The notes under the pieces were generated by a model. That model had not been told where the DNA came from, made no database searches, and saw only the letters and a list, made by a program, of their open reading frames with translations. This document shows positions 49,382-61,252 of a DNA stretch of 64,000 nucleotides, piece after piece. The position numbers and the translations under genes were made by a program. Numbering within the stretch: position 1 is the first letter of the stretch; the number at the start of each line of letters is the position of its first letter. Origin of the DNA: Anisakis pegreffii. Lineage: Eukaryota; Nematoda; Chromadorea; Rhabditida; Anisakidae. The stretch is taken from the NCBI GenBank assembly GCA_035041965.1, contig JAPYMA010000978.1, positions 1-64,000 on the forward strand, read 5' to 3'.

Positions 49382-50140
49382 TTTTGCATACATTTGTTCC
49401 ACGCACTCTGCTATAATGCAATACGACAACACCAGGTTGATGCAAAAAGTATGATTGTTACAGGTTTTTGGTATATTAGTCTCAAAAACCAATGCCTAAA
49501 TTGAAAAAAATAAATTGACCCAGCTTCGGTTCCGCCTTTTTGAAATTTCTGGTTTCGGCTCTAGCTCCGAATTTTCCAGAAGTTTGTCTTTGCCTTGATC
49601 CAGAAATTACTAGTTTTCCCAGCTTTATATTCGACTAAAATTTACTGAAAATTACAATTTCATAAATAAAAGCGATGAATATTGATGTGAAATAGTCGAA
49701 TACTGATGAATTAACGAACAATAATCGAAAAAGAATAAGATGCGACACCCAAAATCGCTAAATACGGCAACAATTATCATTTTAAGCGCATTCAGTTGAT
49801 TACCGACTCTGTAGTTATGAATGGCTTATTATGAAATGTTGCGTGCATTTGTCCGATCGACTTCTGATAAGCATTCAGAATGAAACATTGCGATCAGTTG
49901 ATAAACTGATACATCATAAAGCCTGTTTACGAACGCTTTCATTTAATAAAAAAAATATTTGCTACCACAGTTCCATTCAGTTTGCGACAACACTTCGGTT
50001 AATAACCACTTTCGATCAAGCTTACAAAATTTTTTGTCATCATTACATGCAAAATCAGACGTCTGAGAATTTCCATGACATGAGTTTAATCGCTTCTTAA
50101 TTTCAAATTAGTGGACAGTATTCATTCAGTCGTTTTAAGG
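49382..50140. other. GBA 3' flank
   Basis: An AATAAA at 49509-49514 is a likely polyadenylation signal 128 bases after the GBA stop. The DNA after it is rich in TTCGG- and TTCCG-like words up to about 49630, then AT-rich. No gene recognised. Confidence 0.5.
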
Positions 50141-51458
50141 GATCCATCCTCAAAAATACAACGTGCCCAGTAGAAAAAAGGAACCATCCTCAAAAATACA
50201 ACATGCCCAGTAGAAAAAAGGAACCATCCTCAAAAATACAACATGCCCAGTAGAAAAAAGGAACCATCCTCAAAAATACAACATGCCCAGTAGAAAAAAG
50301 GAACCATCCTCAAAAATACAACATGCCCAGTAGAAAAAAGGAACCATCCTCAAAAATACAACATGCCCAGTAGAAAAAAGGAACCATCCTCAAAAATACA
50401 ACATGCCCAGTAGAAAAAAGGAACCATCCTCAAAAATACAACATGCCCAGTAGAAAAAAGGAACCATCCTCAAAAATACAACATGCCCAGTAGAAAAAAG
50501 GAACCATCCTCAAAAATACAACATGCCCAGTAGAAAAAAGGAACCATCCTCAAAAATACAACATGCCCAGTAGAAAAAAGGAACCATCCTCAAAAATACA
50601 ACATGCCCAGTAGAAAAAAGGAACCATCCTCAAAAATACAACATGCCCAGTAGAAAAAAGGAACCATCCTCAAAAATACAACATGCCCAGTAGAAAAAAG
50701 GAACCATCCTCAAAAATACAACATGCCCAGTAGAAAAAAGGAACCATCCTCAAAAATACAACATGCCCAGTAGAAAAAAGGAACCATCCTCAAAAATACA
50801 ACATGCCCAGTAGAAAAAAGGAACCATCCTCAAAAATACAACATGCCCAGTAGAAAAAAGGAACCATCCTCAAAAATACAACATGCCCAGTAGAAAAAAG
50901 GAACCATCCTCAAAAATACAACATGCCCAGTAGAAAAAAGGAACCATCCTCAAAAATACAACATGCCCAGTAGAAAAAAGGAACCATCCTCAAAAATACA
51001 ACATGCCCAGTAGAAAAAAGGAACCATCCTCAAAAATACAACATGCCCAGTAGAAAAAAGGAACCATCCTCAAAAATACAACATGCCCAGTAGAAAAAAG
51101 GAACCATCCTCAAAAATACAACATGCCCAGTAGAAAAAAGGAACCATCCTCAAAAATACAACATGCCCAGTAGAAAAAAGGAACCATCCTCAAAAATACA
51201 ACATGCCCAGTAGAAAAAAGGAACCATCCTCAAAAATACAACGTGCCCAGTAGAAAAAAGGAACCATCCTCAAAAATACAACATGCCCAGTAGAAAAAAG
51301 GAACCATCCTCAAAAATACAACGTGCCCAGTAGAAAAAAGGAACCATCCTCAAAAATACAACATGCCCAGTAGAAAAAAGGAACCATCCTCAAAAATACA
51401 ACATGCCCAGTAGAAAAAAGGAACCATCCTCAAAAATACAACGTGCCCAGTAGAAAAA
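50141..51458. repeat. 40-bp minisatellite, 33 copies
   Basis: A 40-base unit (GAACCATCCTCAAAAATACA followed by ACATGCCCAGTAGAAAAAAG) is repeated 33 times head to tail. Copies 2-27 are identical. Copies 1, 28, 30 and 33 have ACGTG in place of ACATG, and copy 1 also begins GATCC. It lies between the GBA and ARL1 genes. Confidence 0.98.
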
Positions 51459-52450
51459 TATCATGTGCATTCCACAAATGCATTTATCGGTTTTAAACTG
51501 AGGCGTTATCAGATTCACGTAAACGACAGTTTGAACATAATATTGAACGGTTATGCTGAATCAATTGAATTTAAGTAACGTTTTTCATAAACAGAAATTC
51601 TCAGTTGTTGTTCATTTTTGAAAATTGCAAAATTACAAAAACTTTTTACAACACTCAACCGGTGTATGCAAGTGATCAGCCATCGGCGCAAGGTATGAAA
51701 CTTCTAACAATCACCGTAACAGCAGTTCTTGGCGCTCCGCTCAACGTTTGGTCCAATATAACTTCGGCAGTTTTCGACATCCACTCGTTTTTATTTGCTT
51801 CACACGTTTTTTTTTTGATTGGTTACGCTTACTTCTGATATTTCCGGATCAAAGATGAACAGTATGAACAAATATTACAAATTTTCATTTCTCTTATAGG
51901 CTAACTTCTTGAATCATTCACCACAATATGTGCAAACGACTATTTTTGGCGTTTTGGCGTTTCTCGTAACGAAAATCGTTTAGTTGCGTGGCAATTTGTG
52001 GCAAATACACGATTTGCCCTTCATGATCACCATCAAAAATGAGATGGCAATTTTTAAGGAGTAATGGTTTGGGAGAGGCTAACGACTTTTTGCAAGTAAT
52101 TTGAGGCTGAAGAGTTGAAAGCGTGTGTTGGTGTTTAGTCGACGGTTGTCAGTCATATGTAAGGCATGGCACTTGCGCATCCGAACATTCCTGAGAACGT
52201 AGATGATGATGAGTGCTGAATATAATAAACTTGCACAATGCTGACCAATTAGCATATCAGGGAGATAAATTGTCCTACCTAATGTTTTTGTGTGATAATG
52301 CTATTTGACCTACGATTTTTGGTTTATTTTTGCTTCATGTGAATTTGTCTTCTCCTCAGTTTAGAATTTTTCATGCTCTATAGATCAGTGTAATAATGGC
52401 GTTTTTCTCATTTACTACATATCCGTATTTGAGCAGCTGTCTTGTTGTCT
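51459..52450. other. Intergenic region between minisatellite and ARL1
   Basis: No supported gene. An open frame at 51605-51838 has no recognisable domain. The 3' end of this stretch probably holds the ARL1 promoter. Confidence 0.5.
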
Positions 52451-52451
52451 T

Positions 52452-52459
52452 AATTTCAG
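52452..52459 (+). promoter_or_regulatory. Candidate spliced-leader acceptor of ARL1 gene
   Basis: AATTTCAG ends 34 bases before the ARL1 ATG at 52494, with no upstream exon required. It is compatible with trans-splicing. Confidence 0.4.
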
Positions 52460-52493
52460 AATCTGCCTGAGCTGGCTACCAGCCTATCGAATT

Positions 52494-53775
<1,282 letters not shown>

Positions 53776-55700
53776 CTTCTTCCGTCCATACCAATAACAA
53801 TAATGGAACATTTTGGCATATCTGCAACCAACGATACCGTTTCTTAGTGTGCTTCCCGTTTTCATTACAGTCATCATTGCAAATTTCAAGCATGCATTTA
53901 CATGGGCTTACTATGGTAAATGCAAAACTGTACGCAATTAACTTTTATGATGGTTTCAATTTCAAGCAATAGTTTGCATCCGAATGTTGTCTCTAAAGAA
54001 CCTTTCATCCTCAGTGTTTGTTTGCTCTTGGTTCAACTATTTAACATTTAACGTGCGTACATTCCATTTTACGTAGTTGTCAAAACGTGTGAATCAATTA
54101 ACTATTGTAGTTAGTTGCTAGGCTCTTATAATTTAATATTTGTTAGTCTATCAAACTAACGAAAATAGACAGCGATGTACTGTTTAGCAATGAGGATTTT
54201 ATTCGGCCGACAAGCACCACAAACAACGAACGAACGTATTAATGAACTGAAAATTTCTTACATTCTTTTTTGAAATGTTGGCATAGCGAAGAGAAACCTG
54301 AAAAAAAAAACAGCGCGACATTCGGACAACGTTTAAAAAGCTAAATTTGCAGGTTATCGAATACACTACAACAAAGAAAATGATCATGATATAATTTCGT
54401 AAAATTAATATGATTGTTGTTGTTGTTGATTATGACAGTTGTTTTAATTATTTATTATTGAGTACATCCGTGTCTCCTTCATTATACATATGATAATCAT
54501 CGAAGCTCTTTTGGAAGCCCCCGGTTTGATTCTTACTGCTGATCATACAAATAGAAATTCACTGAGCCGAAACTGAGTTGCTGCAATCTCAGAGTGGCAA
54601 AGAGACGGAATGGGAACAGACAAGCAGTAAATGAAGGTCGAGATGAGACCGTTTTAGAGCGGATCTTCTTTCTTCACTATTCAAGTAGTTGTTCTTTACT
54701 CGACGACGGAGAAGATAAAGTATCCTCCATTGAACTCTCGCAGCAAAAATGATAAACATTTCGTAGCTTTCCTCTCCTAAAAAATTTGAAACTTTAGTCG
54801 ATCACTGCTGACCGCATTTAACACTCGAATCTATTCGCTCAGCTATTAATTTAATGACTCCTTTCAGAATTCATTGTTAGATCCCTTATTGCAGTATATT
54901 AAAAGTTTACATGTCGTTGTTTTAATAATTGATTCAAAATGACTCTTTTATAAATGAACTGTCATTCATGAGAATGACTAATCGATCGTAAACCACACGA
55001 TGATTACACCGCTGTCTGATTGATTTGATCTCGTGGGCGTTGATGGCTATTTTTCAATGTATGCGTGCCACTTCCACTCTCGTCCTGGTGTAACTGATCG
55101 CTATTGGCAAGAGCAAAAATTTGGCTAGATAGAAGGAAATAACGGACGAGCGTTGTTTGCCTCAGTCTTCCGTCAGAGTTCGCGCACAAATTTGTTCGCC
55201 TTCATCTATTCTCTTCCCATTTCCGAATCATTCTCTTCTATTGTATCATGTAAATTCTTTGTCTGTTTGTTTGTTCATGATGATACATGCCAATAAGCTT
55301 TTCTTTGTGTAATCGTTGCCACTGTGATAAACTGCTTCTTCTTACACTCTCATCATCTACACTACTGTGGCTTGTTGGTATTATTTGTAAGGATGGCTAA
55401 AATGCAGGAGGTGGTTTGGCTCGTTTGCGGCATTTTGTTACAGATCCAATGAAGAAATTAAACTCACGAGAACGGACTCCTGATGTCACCGGCGTCGTGA
55501 AAGTGTGCGTATCTGTGCGCGTTCAGTCGCTCATTTGTCGTCATTTCATATACGATCTAAATTAGCACAAGCGTCGTGCTCAAATTTAATTAAATGCTGA
55601 ATCCATAGACTTGCTCATGTAAGCTTGGAAACAACGAATAATGATCGCTTCAGATTGAATCTTTGTCTGCTGATGGTTGAACTAATTACATCATTACCAT
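53776..55700. other. Intergenic or 3' UTR region between convergent genes
   Basis: Convergent 3' ends of ARL1 (+) and the DHHC gene (-). No gene recognised in 53776-55400. A minus-strand candidate for the last DHHC exon is near 55410-55510: it encodes a basic, Pro-containing tail ending in KPPPAF before TAG, but its entry phase does not fit, so I leave it out of the model. Confidence 0.4.
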
Positions 55701-55753
55701 CTAGGAAACTGCTTCAGTGAAGAACATCAAAATTTAAAATGTACAATACTCAC

Positions 55754-58700
55754 CTGATAGCACTGAAAAACTAGCATGGTGCCCGTGCGGACAAAGTGAC
55801 ACAAAGAGAGCAGAGCAATGTAAGTGACCCAGGGATTACAAAAAACTATATTCATTCGTGAGATCTCTCCACATGAGTGGTTCCAATCTGCAAAAGTACT
55901 TTTCAGGTATGACAAGCCGATAACTATCTTGCAAAATCAGTCAGAAAATATCTCTCGTCCCACTGAAAAGCTACATTGTTGTTAGTTTATTGCAGTGTTT
56001 AATAATCAAGAGCTATCAAGCGATGTATATGCTAGTCTTGGAATCATTCATTCAAAAAAAAAAAAACAGTTCTTACAAGAAAATCACTTTACCCATCTAA
56101 GCAACTTATGTTTATCGATCTATTCATATGTTGTAAAAAAGTGAAAAAGAAATCGAAATGCAACTTACAATTAAGAGTTCCAATAAGCACAATAAAACAA
56201 GACAAGATAAGAACACCGAGATAAATGATGAATATTAGATGATTCTTCTCACCGATACAGTTCGCCACCCAAGGACAGTGGTGATCAAATCTGCAGATCA
56301 TGAGCGTTCGCATTATTCGCATCAGCACAACAAATACACAGCTTTTCTACTCAACAAATTGAATAATTATAAACGTTTTGTTGATAAGGAGAACAAGAGA
56401 AAGGATAATTGAATCATTACCTTCTAACACAACGATTACAAACAGAGCAATGCTTAGATCGTGATGGCTTTTTGATGAGACAAGTTTCACAGAACGGATA
56501 GTTCGACTGTTCCTTCTCGCACATATCACGAATCATCTGACAACGTTCCTTCAATTTCAGTATAACTGTAGAATTCATTGCTGACAAAGTGTCACTAATG
56601 ATATGTACTTATAATAAAAACACAACGTCTGCAATGCCTATGTGCTAACTAACCACTTTACGCTGTATGAATCTCCAAGATTAAAAACAACTCTAGTGCA
56701 TCGATAATCAGGCATTCATTTCAAAAACGTTTACTGATAAAAGCTCGAAATACAATTTTTAAATTGTGTATTTTCAGCCGTTCTCTAATATAAACGAACA
56801 ATCATGAGAAATAAATAAACGACGTAAGATGAGTATTGTGAGAAGAACGTACTTTATGCGTCACGGAAATTACACCGGGATCGGAGAAGGCGATTTTGAG
56901 AAAAATAGCTGGTACAAAATGTGAAAGAATAAGAAATAATATCTGAAGATGCCACGGTGCAAACTGATGCAAATAATACAACCATGTGAATATGATTAGA
57001 ATTTTAGAAGCGACTGCAGCGCCTAAGGGGGTCATCAATAATCTCTGTTCAGTTGCGAAAATCCTGAAATTGATGTTAGAATTTTGTGAACACACCACAT
57101 CTGACAAAAAAAATACCTACATTCTTCCACTGTGTCTACTCGGTGAAAGATCTTATAAGTGACAAAATGCCACCCTTACTGCAACGAGCACCGCATCGAG
57201 AAAAGGCGCCTGCTTATTCGAAGTGAGCCGTGATAAATGAGTTCTGATGCTTCTCCGAGACTCAGTTCATAAAACAATCGCACAAGATACATTCACTTAT
57301 TTCATTCGTTATCAACAAGCAAACCTCCAAACAACAGACTACTAAACAATATGAACAGCTTCAATAAATTACAGCTAAATATATAATACAAAACAACTGA
57401 ATCAATGAAATTCGGTGAAAACGTATTGACAAGCAATCTTATGAAAGTGCAAACTTACCCATATAAACATCGTCCAATAATGGCTAATGCTAATAAAAAC
57501 ATTGCTTTATGCAGATAAGGGAGATTTGAATGTAGTATGACACCAATAGCCAACAAAAGCACCATGGGCAACGCAAACATAACACATGAACCAATCTTCT
57601 GAAAAAAGTCACTATAGTTTTTAAATGACCAATAGACAATTCGATTTTCAATTAAATCAGTGTGATTTTTAAGCGATGAAAATACTCAAGTTCCATCTAA
57701 TCAATGGTAAACATTCATCAGGTCGAAATTAAGAACAACAATTACTGATGTATCATCGACACAGAAGTAAGTAATCTTAACTTATTAAAAATGTCTCATC
57801 TCTAACAAACACAATGACTTTCGCTCAGCTATACAGTCAATGTCGATCCAGGTAAAAAGATGCGACTGAACGATACGGTGATAACTAAACTGACGTGAAA
57901 TATGCTGGAATCTAACCTCATTTTCGGTGATGAACTGATACAGAGTTGATGAAGAAAGACCTTTTGCACGCTCGGCCTTCTCCAACCTTGTAACACTGAA
58001 TGCATCGCCACGTCGGTGTGCAATGTCACGAGGTGTTTCATTATCGCGATTACGAGGATTCAGTTCTGTGCAGAATTTCAGTAGAACACTCAACGCCGAG
58101 TGATTACCTTGTACAACTGCCCAGTGTAACGCTGTGTTCGCATACGTCGTATCTGTACATGACAAATCTGCACCCATTGTGATCAGCATTCGTAACGGAT
58201 CACGACTGAACACCTCAAATCAACACTAGTTCATCATTATCTCAACTTGCCATTGTTTTTGTAAATTCCAAAATACGTAAATAATATTATCAAAAACATT
58301 CGCACACGTTCACCGAAACCGATGACCAATCATGATAATCACGAGTGGTAATACTTAATTACAGTAAACTTACGGTAAATACAATTATATACAAGGCATT
58401 GTTGACTACAGTCAAACATTAATAAAATACGACGTATACGCAATTATCCATGGAAGGATGCAATCTTTTCTACTGTCACAATTTCATTTCTACTTTGCTT
58501 AAACTGCTGACTTCAAAAAACTGCTTGCTGAATTCACCTTGTACGCAGCCCACATTGCTGGTGTCATCATCGATTCATCTCTTTCATCGACGCTCTGTCC
58601 TGTGGCAATCAGATAAGCAGCAGTGGGACTTCGGCCAAACTGAACCGCAACGTGCAAAGCCGTAAAACCTGAATTTCCATTCATCTACAATTGTGGTGCA

Positions 58701-59313
58701 CACACACACACACACACAAAAGTACACAGAAACTTGCAAGTTTGTTTGAAATCAAGTTTTGGAACATCCGATAGTTGAACAAAAACCGATGTACAGAGAA
58801 GATTTATCAGGTGAAAAATAGGAACCTTCAACATCTCGAATGTGCAGATCAGCACCGTTGCTGACAAGAAGTGCGACCATACGAGTATGTCCGTGACGAG
58901 CGGCCCAGTGGAGTGGTGTTGATGCCAGAACACCACCAATTGTATTCACATTGCATCCGCGATCAATCAACAACTTCGCCACTTCCAATCTGTATTCATT
59001 CAAAACATTCATTCTTCATTTCCGCATCATGAACGGAATCAAACTTGAATAATTACGATTCATTCTTCATTATCTATCCAGCAAACATTCACATTCAAAA
59101 ATTGATGCAGTCACCCTCAACCTCAAGTTGTTCACTGTCTTGAACTAACCGATTATTGATGGCAGCCCAGTGCAACAAAGAGCAATCATCAGTATCAAGT
59201 GTATCTGGAGTACAGATGCCAGTGTCGAGCAGATGTCTCAATCGAGCTTCGTTCCCAAATTGTGCTGCTTGACGTGCATCCATCGTATCGTCGTCATTTC
59301 CACTGCTTGCCAT
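55754..59313 (-). CDS. ZDHHC17: Ankyrin-repeat DHHC palmitoyltransferase (ZDHHC17/HIP14-like)
   Basis: Minus-strand exons 59150-59313, 58826-58989, 58538-58668, 57917-58213, 57459-57598, 56876 (or 56853)-57063, 56421-56565, 56169-56290 and 55754-55887, plus a last exon not resolved. The ATG at 59313 opens [20 protein letters not shown]. Ankyrin repeats follow ([47 protein letters not shown]), then two hydrophobic segments, a loop ending in SDPG, and the cysteine-rich catalytic domain [16 protein letters not shown] with the active-site DHHC in [17 protein letters not shown], then more membrane segments. ZDHHC17-type enzymes sit in Golgi and vesicle membranes and S-palmitoylate proteins chosen by the ankyrin domain. 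The catalytic Cys and all zinc ligands are present. The entry phase of the DHHC exon depends on which exon 6 donor is used. Confidence 0.92.
58698..58718. repeat. (CA)n microsatellite
   Basis: About ten CA dinucleotides in an intron of the DHHC gene. Confidence 0.95.
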
Positions 59314-59820
59314 TTTCACTTTCAAATACAACGACCACTTGCAATCACTTTGGCCAACAAACGCCTCAGAATGCGAAAACTTATCCGCGCATCTTCGACT
59401 TACTAATTCTTTCTCAACACCTCGATTTGATTTATTGGCCTCCTCTCGTCAGCTTACTGAAAAGAATTTCAAGTTTGCCGATGGCACCTAGAAAAATAAA
59501 ACTATTCGTGAAGTGCGAAGAGCAATAAGAAACAAAGTGTTGATGAAATGAAGACAACTAATGATAATCCAAAAATTCAAAAGATCAGCAGATGACTCTG
59601 AAGAAATTGAAAAAAAAAAAGTACGAGTAGGAAGGATGAGTGAATATAAAAATGGTTTGCTAGCAAACAAGACGTTTTAGGAACGAACAACTAGCAAGAC
59701 AACGTTGTAAATGATCATACCAAAATAGTGGACTCCGCAGAAACCTACAATCACGCAGTGTGCAGCATCAGTATGAAAAGGCGAATCAACTCATTGTTTT
59801 AGAGCATGAATTGCAAAACT

Positions 59821-60036
59821 TTAAGAGAAGCTAACTGACTGGACTTTTCGCCGAGAGAAAGCAAGCAAAACAGAGCAAACACCCAAAATTCCAATAGAAT
59901 TTAACAACGAACATGTCATACTTAAATAATAATTACGCATCCTCATACGGAAGCGTAATCCTTCTTGCATATGCACCTCATTTTCACAAAAATCAACTGC
60001 ATTGGCGTAGAGAGACAATAATAGGCGTGTTTTCAT
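59821..60036 (-). CDS. Possible small membrane protein, unrecognised
   Basis: A 71-codon minus-strand frame from a true ATG at 60036 ends in TAA-side sequence at 59821. It has a charged N-terminal half and one hydrophobic stretch (SLLNSIGILGVCSVLLAF) followed by RRK, which would suit a single membrane segment. A GC-rich segment lies just upstream. I recognise no family, and it may be a chance frame. Confidence 0.15.
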   Translation of the reverse strand: MKTRLLLSLYANAVDFCENEVHMQEGLRFRMRMRNYYLSMTCSLLNSIGILGVCSVLLAFSRRKVQSVSFS

Positions 60037-60092
60037 ATGAACATGAATGAAGAGCAGCGCGCGTCAGCGCTATTCACACCTCTAGAAACAGA

Positions 60093-60167
60093 ACAGAGCA
60101 TGTAACAGACGGTGCGTACGCACTTCGCCATATGCGCGTGTCGGCGGAAGGAGGGCGGAGTCACGAC
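60093..60167 (+). repeat. GC-rich inverted element, copy A
   Basis: On the + strand it contains CATGT, CGCACTTCGCCATA, GCGTG and GGCGGAGTCACG in that order. The same blocks occur on the minus strand at 61193-61252. Confidence 0.75.
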
Positions 60168-60384
60168 CGCGTCGCGCAAGGGGAGATATGCAGGGAACAG
60201 CCATTGGAGCAAGTGAGAGACTAGAACGACATTGAAGGAAGTATCGCGCTGAAGTGAGACAAACAGAGAACAGTGAGTAGAGCAGATGATATACTTGAAC
60301 GACATCACAACATTTATTTATCCAGAGAAGAAAACAAAAAATAAGAAAGCAACGAAACAAAATTATGTACAATTATGTATAAAA

Positions 60385-60560
60385 CGTAATAATATCAATG
60401 ATAATGTCAATACAATAATACTATAATACAACACAATACAATGCAATACAATAATACAATAACAACTATAATACAATAATACAACAATACAATACAATAA
60501 TACCAGCAACAAAAGTATCAATCACAACACAATAAAAATACAATAAGAAAATACCAAACA
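60385..60560. repeat. Degenerate ATACA-rich low-complexity tract
   Basis: Dense repeats of AATACAATA-like words over about 175 bases, with no fixed period. Confidence 0.85.
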
Positions 60561-60570
60561 ACAGCGATGA

Positions 60571-61210
60571 TTATGATCGATCTTCAGTTCTGGTTCGAGC
60601 TTCCTTTCTGCTGCGAAGGCCCGACCTGTCCACATCAGCCAAGAGGTACTGAACTCTATCGAGGTATGGCATAATTTCGTACCACACAGCCAACGGATTC
60701 TCAACTTTCAGACAAGCGTAGATGTTGTAGAGCGATTCTACTCACTTTCATACAATTAATCGATTTCCTGAAGGCATATCACTTGCTTGACAGCAGTCAT
60801 TTCAATACACTAAATCTGTACTCGTCACCATTTGCGCCTTCCGTATTGCGCTGACGTTCGGCTTCGTCGTTGTCCCTGTCGTCGTCTCCAGTTGGCTCTG
60901 TTATCGTCGCTACGCAAACCGTATTCACTGATGTCAACATTTCTGCGTCTTGAGTGGACACATCGATATCGGTCATTGTTCCGACGTCGCAAGAAGTAAT
61001 CGCCGTAATCGTACCAGTGCTTCGGAACGTTTCTGAAGAGGAGGAAGAACAAGAAGAAGCAGTAACAGAAGAAGAACCAGAAGAATTTGAAGAGGAAGAA
61101 ATAGAATAAGAGGAAGCAGATGTAAACTTCCCAGCGTTCAACTTCGAACGGGCCTTAGATAGGATCTTTCGGCGTTTGTAGGCACCTCTTCGCTGACTCC
61201 GCCCCTGCGC
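60571..61210 (-). CDS. Basic, Ser/Thr-rich protein, 3' exons (unrecognised)
   Basis: Two minus-strand exons fit in phase: an exon open from about 61210 down to 60811, and the last exon 60704-60571 ending in TAA, with a 106-base intron between (GTGTAT donor, CTGAAAG acceptor). The first encodes an Arg/Lys-rich stretch (GAYKRRKILSKARSKLNAGK), a serine run, a Thr-rich acidic part and DDDRDNDEAERQR. The last encodes ENPLAVWYEIMPYLDRVQYL and a charged tail. There is no in-frame ATG near the 5' end, so earlier exons must lie upstream or the frame is not coding. I do not recognise the family. Low complexity makes part of this frame suspect; the last exon looks the most protein-like. Confidence 0.45.
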
Positions 61211-61252
61211 TCAGACGCGTTTTTATGGCGAAGTGCGACGACGCCTAACAGA
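61193..61252 (-). repeat. GC-rich inverted element, copy B
   Basis: Read on the minus strand it carries CATGT, CGCACTTCGCCATA, CGCGT and GGCGGAGTCAGCG, matching copy A at 60093-60167 in the same order with similar spacing. It overlaps the 5' end of the Ser/Thr-rich frame. Confidence 0.75.

Larger units (their letters stand above)
59314..60570. other. Upstream region of DHHC gene with GC-rich segment and AT repeat
   Basis: The region between two minus-strand genes. It contains a minus-strand open frame (59821-60036), a GC-rich segment at about 60050-60190 that includes one copy of an inverted element, and ATACA-type low-complexity sequence at 60385-60560. Confidence 0.5.

Noticed and set aside
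50141..51458. Regular array considered as a possible CRISPR-like array
   Set aside because: There are no unique spacers, the repeats are directly adjacent, and the genome is eukaryotic.
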